DNA of 64,000 nucleotides from JAVBSX01 sp051660685 (GCA_051660685.1 JBOFQB010000068.1:8230-72229), one strand, 5' to 3'; counted from the first letter of the stretch, positions 43,058-51,830 are shown. Program-made: numbers and translations. The notes: a model not told the origin generated them from the letters alone.

Positions 43058-44158
43058 ATGACGGAAATAAGGGTTTATGGATTGCCGGAATTGTTGGAAC
43101 CCGAATCAATTCGGGGCGAAATCGCCGTTGTGATTGACGTTTTGCGTGCAACGACAACGGTGATTACGGCGATTGCAGCTGGTCTCGCCCGGGTCATTCC
43201 CGTTCTCGAAGTCGAAGAAGCCAAAAAACTCAAAAAACAATTGTTACAAAACCAAAACCTAAAACAATCCGGTTCTTCTGATTCAGATTGGCCCGACTCA
43301 AAGGTGTCTCAAATAGATTCATTCCAATCCGGTTTGTCTCAATCAAATTGCCCGGAATTTGATGATTCAGGACTGAATGTGTCCGAATCGGATTTGTTAC
43401 TTGGAGGTGAACGAGGAGGAAAACGAATTGACGGTTTCGATTTGGGCAATTCACCCCGGGAATACACAAAGGAGCGCGTTGGAGGAAAAACGTTAATTTT
43501 CAGTACGACGAATGGAACCCGGGCAATGTATCGTGCCCGATTTGCCAAACATGTGTATTTAGCATCTTTTCTCAACGCCCAAACCGTTGTTGACCAACTT
43601 CTCACTCATTGTCGTTCACAAGATGATTTGCTCCCTCATTCGCAACCTGATTTCGTTGATGATTCATTCGCCAATTCGTCAACGAAATTGCCGATCAAGT
43701 CGTCGATCAAATGGTCCGTCAATTCGTCAATCCCCTCGCAAAAACGGATTCACATTATTTGTGCGGGGACGAACGGTTCGTTGACGGAAGAGGACCTGTT
43801 ACTTGCCGGTTTGCTCGTTGAGCGGTTGCAACGAGAAGGGGGACAAGTTGTGAAGGAGCAAGGACCATCTCAAGTCGAATCCCAACAAGGATTGCAACGA
43901 TTCGCAATGAATGTTCAGGCGATTACGGCTCTTGAAATGTGGACCCGATTGTTGGAGACGAGCCGAATTGCCGGACAAGAGCAACCGAATCCGTCGATTA
44001 CCTCGAAATCACTTGCCGAAGAACTGCGTCAAAGTGTTGGGGGACGTCCTTTGCGGGCAATTGGTTTGGACCCCGATATTGTATTTGCAGCCCAAATGGA
44101 TTCGATTCCGCGACTCATTCGGTTTGATACAGCAACGGGAATGATTGACCCGGATTAG
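43058..44158 (+). CDS. comB: 2-phosphosulfolactate phosphatase family protein
   Basis: A 366-residue ComB family protein. The family hydrolyses 2-phosphosulfolactate in coenzyme M or sulfolactate pathways. It has VVIDVLRATTTVITA at the start, LLGGERGGKRIDGFDLGNSPREY, LIFSTTNGTRAM, and IHIICAGTNGSLTEEDLLLAGLL. Usual length is about 240 residues. Here two Ser-rich, low-complexity insertions lie at about 60-112 and 190-225, between conserved blocks. The catalytic blocks are intact, so the protein may still be active. The ATG at 43058 is preferred over a GTG nine bases earlier that overlaps the previous gene. Confidence 0.88.
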   Translation: MTEIRVYGLPELLEPESIRGEIAVVIDVLRATTTVITAIAAGLARVIPVLEVEEAKKLKKQLLQNQNLKQSGSSDSDWPDSKVSQIDSFQSGLSQSNCPEFDDSGLNVSESDLLLGGERGGKRIDGFDLGNSPREYTKERVGGKTLIFSTTNGTRAMYRARFAKHVYLASFLNAQTVVDQLLTHCRSQDDLLPHSQPDFVDDSFANSSTKLPIKSSIKWSVNSSIPSQKRIHIICAGTNGSLTEEDLLLAGLLVERLQREGGQVVKEQGPSQVESQQGLQRFAMNVQAITALEMWTRLLETSRIAGQEQPNPSITSKSLAEELRQSVGGRPLRAIGLDPDIVFAAQMDSIPRLIRFDTATGMIDPD

Positions 44159-44219
44159 AAATTTAGAATATTGAGTGATGTGGACGATGATTTTGACACT
44201 CCTTTTTTATGATAATTTT

Positions 44220-46106
44220 ATGAGACGTTATTCTTTGACCTTGTTGTTTTTATTCGGCTTGTTCTCTTTGACTGGATTGGGAACTGGTTTTGCGTTTGAT
44301 CTGAAATGCAGTGATCCGTCCGATTCGTTAATCATTGTGACTGCTGAAAAGCCGAGTCCGGCTGCACAACTTTCGGCCCTTGAGTTACAGAACTATCTTG
44401 GGAAAATGACCGGAAAGACGATTGCGATTGTTCCTGATTCAGAACAGGTTCGCGGAAAATTTATCAGTGTCGGGGACACCAAATTGTCAAGAGCAGCCGG
44501 ATATGACCCGGCCCAACTCAAACGATTTGAATATGTTCTCGATATACGGAACGATCAGATTTACCTGCTTGGACAGGATGATAGTGAGACGAAAGACGGG
44601 ACGGAATATGATTACAACAAGGTGAACGGACTTGAGGGGGAGAAAAAAATTGTTTTCCCCGGTTTATATGAACGGAAAGAGACGACCCGGGCTGCTTATG
44701 ATTTGCTGGAACGACTTGGTGTTCGGTTTTATGGTCCGCGATTTGACAATGTTCTTTGGGATGTCAAAGAAAACCTAACCTTGCCAAATGGTGTTACAAA
44801 ACGCGAACCGTTTTTGAAGTACACAAACGGTTTTGTCTGGACAACTCCGTTGAACACGTTTCCTTACGGATATAAGAGCGAACATGACGCAACTCAGGAT
44901 GTCCGTCTTTTCAATTTGCGATTGCGTGCAGGAGGAATTCCTTGGTACATCAATCACACTTATGGACATTTGAAATACAAGGAACGGTTTCCTCAAAGTG
45001 AACCGAAAGAGCGTTCTCCTTTTTTTGAGCGGGTTGCGCCGGAGTTTTATCCCCCAACCGGGTCCAAATCACATCAGTTCTGTTACACTTCAGAAGCATT
45101 AGCCGATCAAGTTGCGAAAGATGCGGCCGATTTTTTTGACGGAAAACGTTTTCAGGACGAAAAAGTCTGGGCCTTAATTCCGGGAACCAATTATTTTTCC
45201 GTTGTTCCTGAAGATTGCGGCAATTTTTGCACTTGCGAAAAATGTCAGGCCCTTCTCAAAGCAGGTGAAGGTCAGTTCATTGAGGGAAAATTCAATGACG
45301 GTCGGTCCTCCCTTTATGTCTTCAATTTCGCCAATATGGTTGCAAAACGGCTCAAGAAAACACATCCCGACAAATATGTTGCGGTTTTGGCCTACGAGAA
45401 TTATTATTGGATGCCGAAAGACTTTGAATTTGAAAGTAACATCGCGGTTGTTCCCTGTATGCAGGTCTGTTCCTTTTGGGATCAAAACATCAAGATGGAC
45501 GACATGAAATGGTATGGTGTTTATGCCCGATTGGTTAAACGGGGAAAATTAGGACCCCTTTATGTCTGGAACTATTATCATCATCCTGAAGAAATCGGTC
45601 TGGTTTCAGGTTTTAACGTCTTCCCTCAATTCAGTTCTCACATGATTGATACGACGATTAAAAAGTATGCGTCAGATGGTGTGTTGCAAGGTATTTTTCA
45701 TTGCGGTTCGACCAGTCAACCTGACATGTACTTGACGTTGAAATTGTACGATGACCCGCAATTGGACATGGACCGCGAATTGAACGAGTATTTCACACGT
45801 TATTTCGGCAAAGCAGCCGGTCCAATGAGAGAGTTTTATGATTTGATTGAAGATTGGACAACGAATCCTGACCAACGTATTAACATTCGTTATGTTGATT
45901 ATCAACGGACGCTTTATGAGTTTATAGCAACGCCGGATCGTTTATTGCAACTTCAAGACCTGATTTCCAGGGCCAAGATGTTGGAACCAACCGGGATCAT
46001 CCGGGACCGGATTGACGCTTGGGATCGGGCGTACATGCAATATATCTGGTTAGGCCGGGCTCAATATCAGAAAAAACAGGAAGAACGGACCAATATGATG
46101 AAGTAG
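44220..46106 (+). CDS. DUF4838-type exported protein, probable glycoside-active
   Basis: A 628-residue secreted protein. A signal peptide (LTLLFLFGLFSLTGLGTGFAF) is followed by a GH-associated N-terminal domain with SALELQNYLGKMTGKTIAIV, as in alpha-glucuronidase-like proteins. The DUF4838 region follows, with PGTNYFSVVPEDCGNFCTCEKCQ, DGRSSLYVFNFANMVAKRLKKTHPDKYVAVLAYENYYWMP in parts, and HCGSTSQPDMYLTLKLYDDP. Such proteins are common in planctomycetes and Bacteroidetes that use polysaccharides. The ATG at 44220 precedes the signal. A 95-bp inverted-repeat element begins at its stop codon. Confidence 0.82.
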   Translation: MRRYSLTLLFLFGLFSLTGLGTGFAFDLKCSDPSDSLIIVTAEKPSPAAQLSALELQNYLGKMTGKTIAIVPDSEQVRGKFISVGDTKLSRAAGYDPAQLKRFEYVLDIRNDQIYLLGQDDSETKDGTEYDYNKVNGLEGEKKIVFPGLYERKETTRAAYDLLERLGVRFYGPRFDNVLWDVKENLTLPNGVTKREPFLKYTNGFVWTTPLNTFPYGYKSEHDATQDVRLFNLRLRAGGIPWYINHTYGHLKYKERFPQSEPKERSPFFERVAPEFYPPTGSKSHQFCYTSEALADQVAKDAADFFDGKRFQDEKVWALIPGTNYFSVVPEDCGNFCTCEKCQALLKAGEGQFIEGKFNDGRSSLYVFNFANMVAKRLKKTHPDKYVAVLAYENYYWMPKDFEFESNIAVVPCMQVCSFWDQNIKMDDMKWYGVYARLVKRGKLGPLYVWNYYHHPEEIGLVSGFNVFPQFSSHMIDTTIKKYASDGVLQGIFHCGSTSQPDMYLTLKLYDDPQLDMDRELNEYFTRYFGKAAGPMREFYDLIEDWTTNPDQRINIRYVDYQRTLYEFIATPDRLLQLQDLISRAKMLEPTGIIRDRIDAWDRAYMQYIWLGRAQYQKKQEERTNMMK

Positions 46107-46199
46107 TACAAAGTTATCTCAACAGCGTTCGTAGGACGAATCTGAAAAAACAGTGTTTTTCGTTTTTTTCAACATGGATCAATGAGATAACGATGTACT
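46105..46199. repeat. 95-bp element with 17-bp terminal inverted repeats
   Basis: AGTACAAAGTTATCTCA (46105-46121) is matched at 15 of 17 positions by the inverted TGAGATAACGATGTACT (46183-46199). A small inner palindrome, GTTCGTAGGACGAA, is present. The left end overlaps the stop codon of the preceding gene. It could be a MITE or a bidirectional terminator. Confidence 0.65.
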
Positions 46200-46200
46200 A

Positions 46201-46228
46201 TTGTATGTGGGAAAAATAAGCGTACAAT
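46201..46228 (+). promoter_or_regulatory. Candidate promoter of the fic gene
   Basis: TTGTAT at 46201-46206 and TACAAT at 46223-46228 have a 16-base spacer, 24 bases before the ATG. Confidence 0.45.
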
Positions 46229-46251
46229 GACCAAAATAACACCGATTGACT

Positions 46252-47361
46252 ATGCAATCTTACATCCCTGATGAACTTCCGGTTGAAACAATAGATTTCA
46301 AGCGACTTTTCAAACTCGTCGGTGAAGCAAACGGCGAACTGGCGAGGTTTGACGGTTTGCTGCAAAGCGTCGTTCAACCAGAATTGATGCTTGCGCCGTT
46401 GGTCAACGAAGAAGCCGAACGCTCATCCCGCATAGAAGGAACTCAAGCAACAGTCGAAGACCTGCTCCGTCACGATGCTGGTCTTGCGATTCCCAAAGAC
46501 AAAATCGAAGATGTCCGAGAAATCGCCAATTACCGCTCCGCTCTGAAATTCGCGGCAGAACAAATTCTCATTCGACCAATTTCGCTCGGTTTCATTCGAG
46601 AAATGCACCAGATTTTGACAAGTGATGTTCGGGGCGGCGATAAAACTCCCGGCGCATTTCGGACCAAGCAGAATTTCATTGGTCGGCCCGGCGCAACGAT
46701 TGACAACGCGACTTTTGTTCCCCCCGACCCGATTCGGATTCAAACCGATTTAGAAGCATGGGAACGGTACGTTTCCGGCGAAGATACCGAGGTTTTGCTC
46801 CAATGTGCCGTGATGCACGCCCAATTTGAGCTTTTGCACCCCTTTAATGATGGTAACGGACGGACGGGACGGCTCCTCATCCCACTTTTTCTTCGCCAAA
46901 AGAAAAAATTGTCGCAACCAGCGTTCTATATCAGCGCGTATTTGGAAAGGTATCGTGAGCAGTATTATGATTGTTTGCGACGAATTTCACAGGAACATGA
47001 TTGGAACAGTTGGATTGAATTTTTCCTCAAAGCGGTCTCTACGCAAGCAAAACACAACTGCCGAATCGTTAAAAAGATTTTGGATTTGTATGGGGAAATG
47101 AAAAAAGTTATTAGTGAAACCTTACACACACAATTTGCAATTCCAGTTTTGGACGCTTTGTTTCAATCGCCAGTATTTTCCAGCATTGAGTTTTATAATA
47201 AAACTGGTATTAAGCGTAATACCGCCCGCAGTTTACTAAAGAAAATTCGAGATAATGGATTCCTTGACGAAATCTCTATTGGAACAGGTCGAACCCCAAG
47301 CAATTTTGTATTCAAACGGCTGCTTAACATCACTGAAGACCGAGAAATTTACCCAGAATGA
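46252..47361 (+). CDS. Fic family protein, class II self-inhibited type
   Basis: A 369-residue Fic protein. The catalytic motif HPFNDGNGRTGR (about 197-208) is complete, so AMP transfer to a target protein is likely. The N-terminal Fic_N domain carries the inhibitory motif SSRIEG (about 59-64), which identifies the class in which the inhibitory helix precedes the Fic core in the same chain. The C-terminal 85 residues look like a winged helix (FYNKTGIKRNTARSLLKKIRDNGFLDEISIG), as in the common Fic-HTH proteins. The ATG at 46252 is preferred over a TTG six bases earlier. No antitoxin gene is adjacent, in line with self-control. Confidence 0.93.
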   Translation: MQSYIPDELPVETIDFKRLFKLVGEANGELARFDGLLQSVVQPELMLAPLVNEEAERSSRIEGTQATVEDLLRHDAGLAIPKDKIEDVREIANYRSALKFAAEQILIRPISLGFIREMHQILTSDVRGGDKTPGAFRTKQNFIGRPGATIDNATFVPPDPIRIQTDLEAWERYVSGEDTEVLLQCAVMHAQFELLHPFNDGNGRTGRLLIPLFLRQKKKLSQPAFYISAYLERYREQYYDCLRRISQEHDWNSWIEFFLKAVSTQAKHNCRIVKKILDLYGEMKKVISETLHTQFAIPVLDALFQSPVFSSIEFYNKTGIKRNTARSLLKKIRDNGFLDEISIGTGRTPSNFVFKRLLNITEDREIYPE

Positions 47362-47478
47362 CATTTTGTGGATGATATTTCTCCATCATCAAATTCATTT
47401 GCTGATATTTTCAGTGGTGTAAAATACCCGCAAATTGGTTTGTTGATATTAGAATATCACCAATAATAATAGTTTTGA
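47362..47478. other. AT-rich spacer after fic
   Basis: No gene is seen. It leads into the four-unit palindrome array. Confidence 0.4.
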
Positions 47479-47603
47479 GTAAGCAAAGCCGTTTGTTTAC
47501 ATTTTTTTGGTAAGCAAACCGGTTAGCTTATTGAAATTTTGGTTTTTTTGATAAGCTATTGTGTTAGCTTATGAGTTTTTGATAAGCAAACCCGTTAGTA
47601 CAG
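47479..47603. promoter_or_regulatory. Array of four ~22-bp palindromes before the htpX-like gene
   Basis: Units begin at 47479, 47510, 47551 and 47582 with consensus RTAAGCAAACCSGTTAGCTTAT. The third (ATAAGCTA..TTAGCTTAT) is the best palindrome. Spacings are 31, 41 and 31 bases, close to whole turns of DNA, so a dimeric regulator could bind all four on one face. The last unit ends five bases before the ATG. Confidence 0.6.
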
Positions 47604-47607
47604 TAAT

Positions 47608-49629
47608 ATGGACTTTTTTCAACATCAGGATTTTGCCCGACGACGAACACAATGGTTGGTGTTTCTCTATGCCCTTGCCTTGTTGCTGCTTATGCTCGCC
47701 TTTTACGGCTTAGGGATTTTAATCATCTCTCTTTGCGGGGGAGAGGAATACTTGCAAGACATTTCCTACTTCGATCCAACCTTGCTCCTTGCCGTAATCG
47801 GCGGGGTTCTCCTCCTTGTCGGGGGAGGAAGCCTCTTCAAAATCGTCGAACTCGCAAACGGCGGGGGGGATGCTGTTGCCGAACAATTAGGTGGTCGGCT
47901 TGTCTCCACAACCACTCAAGACCCGGGCGAACGACGATTATTGAACATTGTTGAAGAAATGGCGATTGCAGCCGGAATTTCCATTCCCAAAGTCTATCTG
48001 CTCGATCACGAGGAACACATTAACGCTTTTGCAGCCGGTTTTACCCCCAATACCGCCGCAATTGGGATTACAAGAGGCGCAATTGATTATCTCAATCGGG
48101 ACGAACTGCAAGGGGTCGTTGCTCATGAGTTCAGTCATATCCTGAATGGTGACATGCGACTGAACATCCGCATTATCGGCATTTTGTTCGGACTCAATGT
48201 CCTAGTCGTTCTCGGTTACGCCGTTTTGCGAATGTCCCTTTACGCCAATGTTGGACGAAGTAAGAATTCCGACTCCAACGTCCCCGTTGTTGCAATCACC
48301 ATGATAATCGGTCTCGGTTGCGTCATTATCGGCTCAATCGGCATGTTGCTCAGTTCTCTCATTCAAGCCGCTATTTCACGTCAACGGGAATTCTTGGCAG
48401 ATGCTTCTGCCGTTCAATTTACAAGAAATCCTGAAGGAATCGCAAATGCCCTGAAAAAAATCGGTGCTCCCCAAGTTTCCTCAACAATCGAAAACCCTAA
48501 CGCTTTTGAAGCAAGTCATCTCTTTTTCGCCAACATTTTCGGGAGTGCTTCTTTAGCGAACCTCTTTGCAACACATCCCCCGCTTGCTGAACGGATTCGT
48601 CGGATTGACCCTCATTTTGACGGAAATTTTGCGACTTCTGTTCCTCGTGTCCGTGTTGCAGATGAAAAACCATCTTCCCCTTTACGCGGGTCATCTTACA
48701 TGAATCGTTCTCCCAGCTCAAACGGTTCGAGAACTTCAACCCCTTCCTCAACCTTGTCCGCTTCGACAATGTCCGCAACCGGTCATTCAGGGGACATTGC
48801 CGTTCATCCTGCCGAAATGCTTCAAAGAATGGGACAACTGAATCAACGTCATCTCGCGGTTGCAGCCGGATTGCTTGAATCAATTCCGTTGACGACCTTG
48901 CATCTAACGCGGGAATCATTCGGTGCTCGCGCTGTTCTTTACGCGCTCCTGTTGGACAATGATCCGGCAATTCAAAAAAAACAGATCGGGATTCTCCAGT
49001 CCAAACTTGATACGGCGAATCTGAACCTTGTTTTGCAACAGTATGAACAGTTCAAGGATTTCCCGATTGCATCCAAAACGGTCCTCGTTCAAAAAGCCCT
49101 TCCCGCCTTACGACAACTTTCGCGCGATCAATACACTGTTTTTCGGCAAATCATTGAACAGCTTGTTTCAGCCGATCAACGGATTGATCTTTTTGAATAC
49201 ACCTTGCGCGGACTGTTGCTGAATGATCTGGACATTCATTTTGGATTGATTCCCGGACAACAACCCCTTTTGTATCACAGTACATCAGCGGTTGCCCAAT
49301 CAACGATTGTTCTTCTCTCGGTTTTGGCGTATTCAGGAAGTGACGATTCGGCAGAAATTCAACGGGCGTTCGATTTGGGTCTTGCCGATTTCAGAATATC
49401 AGGTTCCCTTCTCCCTCAATCCGCCTGTTCCTTTGCCGCTTTTGACTCGGCTTTGAAAACATTCGTCCAAAGTTCTCCCGCCCTGAAAAAACGACTTCTC
49501 AGTGCTGTAATGTCCTGTATTGCAGCAGATGGAGTTATCGTTGTTCGTGAGGGAGAACTGATTCGGGCAATCGCCGCAACTCTTGGTTGTCCCCTCCCTC
49601 CTTTTTCAGAAACAGTCCTTGTCCGTTAG
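47608..49629 (+). CDS. HtpX-like M48 metalloprotease with C-terminal extension
   Basis: A 673-residue membrane zinc protease. Two N-terminal membrane helices are followed by the M48 core with zinc motif HEFSH (about 173-177), two more helices (about 190-210, 228-255), and the third ligand Glu in QREFLADASAVQFTRNPEGIANAL (about 261). Core features match HtpX, which degrades damaged membrane proteins. The last 300 residues are a helical extension with a Ser/Thr-rich linker and a TerB-like end (RLLSAVMSCIAADGVIVVREGELIRAIAATLG), not found in standard HtpX. Four palindromes just upstream suggest stress-type control. A heptamer array follows the TAG stop. Confidence 0.87.
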   Translation: MDFFQHQDFARRRTQWLVFLYALALLLLMLAFYGLGILIISLCGGEEYLQDISYFDPTLLLAVIGGVLLLVGGGSLFKIVELANGGGDAVAEQLGGRLVSTTTQDPGERRLLNIVEEMAIAAGISIPKVYLLDHEEHINAFAAGFTPNTAAIGITRGAIDYLNRDELQGVVAHEFSHILNGDMRLNIRIIGILFGLNVLVVLGYAVLRMSLYANVGRSKNSDSNVPVVAITMIIGLGCVIIGSIGMLLSSLIQAAISRQREFLADASAVQFTRNPEGIANALKKIGAPQVSSTIENPNAFEASHLFFANIFGSASLANLFATHPPLAERIRRIDPHFDGNFATSVPRVRVADEKPSSPLRGSSYMNRSPSSNGSRTSTPSSTLSASTMSATGHSGDIAVHPAEMLQRMGQLNQRHLAVAAGLLESIPLTTLHLTRESFGARAVLYALLLDNDPAIQKKQIGILQSKLDTANLNLVLQQYEQFKDFPIASKTVLVQKALPALRQLSRDQYTVFRQIIEQLVSADQRIDLFEYTLRGLLLNDLDIHFGLIPGQQPLLYHSTSAVAQSTIVLLSVLAYSGSDDSAEIQRAFDLGLADFRISGSLLPQSACSFAAFDSALKTFVQSSPALKKRLLSAVMSCIAADGVIVVREGELIRAIAATLGCPLPPFSETVLVR

Positions 49630-49686
49630 GTCGAGGTAGGGAATAGGTATTGGGAGATAGGGGACAGGGATTAGGGGAATGAAGAA
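49630..49686. repeat. Heptamer array after the htpX-like gene
   Basis: GGGAATA, GGTATTG, GGAGATA, GGGGACA, GGGATTA and GGGGAAT units in register, three bases after the stop, G-rich on the coding strand. Confidence 0.75.
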
Positions 49687-49797
49687 TAGACTTGTTCGAG
49701 AACTCAAATTATCTTGCCTATTTTGTCATGTGAATGTATTTTTGGCAGATATAGATAAAAAATTTTGAGTATTTGAGTCGGTTGCCGAACAAGTCCA
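49687..49797. repeat. MITE-like element, copy B (111 bp)
   Basis: GACTTGTTCG and CGAACAAGTC ends. Inverted relative to copy A, with most internal bases shared. Confidence 0.8.
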
Positions 49798-49800
49798 ATA

Positions 49801-49868
49801 TTGGCGACTCGCAAATTATCTGATCCCTTCTCCTTTTTTGCGACAACCTTTTTTGTTGGGACCCCTTT
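49801..49868. repeat. Pyrimidine-rich dispersed repeat, copy C
   Basis: GCGACTCGCAAATTATCTGA then CCTTCTCCTTTTTTGCG and CCTTTTTTGTTGGGACCCC. It resembles 51667-51780 and, more loosely, 32644-32720. Confidence 0.6.
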
Positions 49869-49899
49869 CAATCCGCCCTATTCCTCATTCCCTATTATG

Positions 49900-50013
49900 C
49901 AGACTGCTAACAAGTTTGGTTTGGCGATTTGGACTGAGCCGGGTCGGACGGATTTGTTGACCACGAAAGACACGAAAAAACACGAAAAACTGTATTTTGT
50001 CAGGTTTTCGTGA
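49900..50013. repeat. 115-bp dispersed repeat, copy B
   Basis: Begins CAGACTGCTAACAAGTTTGG and ends GGTTTTCGTGA. It matches copy A at 18366-18480 along its length, including the CACGAAA tract. Confidence 0.75.
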
Positions 50014-50054
50014 AGATATTCGTGTTTTTCAGGGTGATTCCCAAAAACAATTCC

Positions 50055-50156
50055 TCTATACGGTCGAGAAATTTTACCTATTCTTCCAACAATATCTGTA
50101 ATTGGCAAAATAGATAAATTGTTCAAAATGCGTCAATCAATTGTCGAACAAGTCTA
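50055..50156. repeat. MITE-like element, copy C (diverged)
   Basis: The right end CGAACAAGTCTA is perfect. The left end is decayed (TATACGGTCGAGAA). The interior shares ACCTATTC and AAATAGATAAA patterns with the other copies. Confidence 0.55.
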
Positions 50157-50357
50157 TTGACTGTTTCTTGGAAACAGAACGGCATGATCCGGGACAAATG
50201 CCAAACGAAAACAGAATTTCTCACAATCTCCCGGGTATTCTTTTGGGCCTGTTTCGAGTACAATCACCTCACGGAAAATTTTTTGCTCGACTCATCATCT
50301 CAAAGTCGTTCCCCTTTTATCTGTTTTCTTCCGTTATTTATCCCGTATTATACCATT

Positions 50358-51587
50358 ATGAGTCTGTTACTTCTACGTTGTTTTTTCATTCTCTCGGCAA
50401 GTGGAGTCGGGTTTTACCTGATTCAGACCGGGATCGCAGATTTTTGGGGGTTTGTCGGACTCATGTTTCTGACGCTCACCATTATTGGAGGGGATTTGCT
50501 CTTTCCGAGGAAAAAAGTTGACCTTATCTCCTCCGTCTATTTCGGACTCCTCGTCGGCCTCTTTCTCACCTATGTCCTCAGTTTGGCCGTCTTTCCCCTC
50601 TTTGAAGGAGGTAATTCCGAACAAGAAGCCAATATTCGTCGCTCAATCATGTTGACCGTCGGACTCCCCGTCTGTTACCTCTGTATCAGCGTCCTCCTCC
50701 AAACCCGAAATGATTTCCGCTTCATCATCCCCTATGTCGAATTCCAGAAAAATCTGCGAGGAAATCGTCCGCTTATCCTCGATACAAGTGTCGTCATTGA
50801 CGGTCGGATCGCCGATGTTATGGAAACGATGATTATCGACAGTCGTTTGATTCTCCCCCGATTTGCAATCACGGAATTACAACGAATTGCCGACAGTGCT
50901 GATCGTGGTCGCCGAACTCGCGGGCGTCGCGGTTTGGACATCCTGAATCGTCTTCAAAAAATGAAAGGGGTTGACTTGCAAATTGACGATTCCGATTTGC
51001 CGGCTTTTAAGGGACAACCGGTTGATTTGAAATTGGTTGCGTTGACGAAGCATCTTGAGGGGCGTTTGGTTACAAATGATTACAACCTGAATAAAATTGC
51101 CAAATTGCAAGGGGTTGACGTGATTAACCTGAATGATTTGGCGGGCGCGCTGAAACCTATTTTTTCTCCCGGAGATAAGCTGGATGTCGAAATTGTCAAA
51201 CCGGGTGAAGAAATCTCTCAGGGAATCGGTTATCTTGACGATGGAACAATGGTCGTTGTCGATAATGGTCGGGAACATCTCGCTGAAAGAGCGGTTGTGA
51301 CCGTTACAAGCGTGCTGCAAACAAGTGCCGGGCGAATGATTTTTGGTCGTTATGAATACGCGACCAAATCACTCTCCTATTCAACGAACCTGTCCTCTTC
51401 CGTCGCGTTTTCCTCCTCGTCCTCTTCTTCGGTCATGTCAACAACTCAGAGCCGGGAGACTGACGATGCAGAAGAAAGCGGCGAAATGGTCCTTGAACGT
51501 TCCTGTTCCTCGGAAATTAACACGTCAAAATACACGAGAACGGGAACCCAGAAATACCAGAAGACCAATTCAAAGCACAAGAAGTAG
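50358..51587 (+). CDS. PIN/TRAM domain membrane protein (YacL-like)
   Basis: A 409-residue protein. About four N-terminal membrane helices (about 3-110) are followed by a PIN nuclease domain with LILDTSVVIDGRIADV (about 137-152, first catalytic Asp) and LVTNDYNLNKIAKLQGV (final Asp). A TRAM domain follows (about 285-345, PGEEISQGIGYLDDGTMVVVDNG). This order is that of the YacL/PilT N-terminal-type family found in many bacteria. The expected role is RNA cleavage at the membrane. A Ser-rich, basic tail of about 60 residues is added. The ATG at 50358 begins the first helix. The upstream frame crosses repeat sequence. Confidence 0.88.
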   Translation: MSLLLLRCFFILSASGVGFYLIQTGIADFWGFVGLMFLTLTIIGGDLLFPRKKVDLISSVYFGLLVGLFLTYVLSLAVFPLFEGGNSEQEANIRRSIMLTVGLPVCYLCISVLLQTRNDFRFIIPYVEFQKNLRGNRPLILDTSVVIDGRIADVMETMIIDSRLILPRFAITELQRIADSADRGRRTRGRRGLDILNRLQKMKGVDLQIDDSDLPAFKGQPVDLKLVALTKHLEGRLVTNDYNLNKIAKLQGVDVINLNDLAGALKPIFSPGDKLDVEIVKPGEEISQGIGYLDDGTMVVVDNGREHLAERAVVTVTSVLQTSAGRMIFGRYEYATKSLSYSTNLSSSVAFSSSSSSSVMSTTQSRETDDAEESGEMVLERSCSSEINTSKYTRTGTQKYQKTNSKHKK

Positions 51588-51626
51588 CAGGTAGGAAATA
51601 AGGACTGGGGAATAGGGATTGTGGAA
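51586..51626. repeat. Heptamer array after the PIN/TRAM gene
   Basis: GTAGGAA, ATAAGGA, CTGGGGA, ATAGGGA-type units begin at the stop codon. Confidence 0.6.
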
Positions 51627-51643
51627 AACTGAGGAAACTTGTC

Positions 51644-51830
51644 GTTTAACCGCGATACACGAAGAGAAGGTAGAAGTTAGGAGATAGAATGAAAGAAGAG
51701 GGGACAGGAAGATAACTGTGTCGCGCAAGTCAACCGGTCCTTCTCTTTTTTGCATGACCCCTTTTTTGTTGGGGTCCATTCTCTCTTCTCCATTCTATCT
51801 CCTTATCTTCGACCTTCTCACAAATTTTTG
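51644..51830. repeat. Mixed repeat block in a gene-free gap
   Basis: The 375-base gap (51588-51961) holds a truncated BIME-like unit (GTTTAACCGCGATACAC, 51644-51660), GTAGAAG and GGAGATA units, copy B of the pyrimidine-rich repeat (about 51667-51780, with GACCCC-TTTTTTGTT-GGGGTC hairpin) and further CTTCTC units. No gene is seen. Confidence 0.6.

Noticed and set aside
49878..50126. Minus-strand frame sharing the peptide PGSVQIxKPNLLAV with one near 18.1-18.4 kb
   Set aside because: The shared peptide comes from the 115-bp DNA repeat. The frames diverge outside it.
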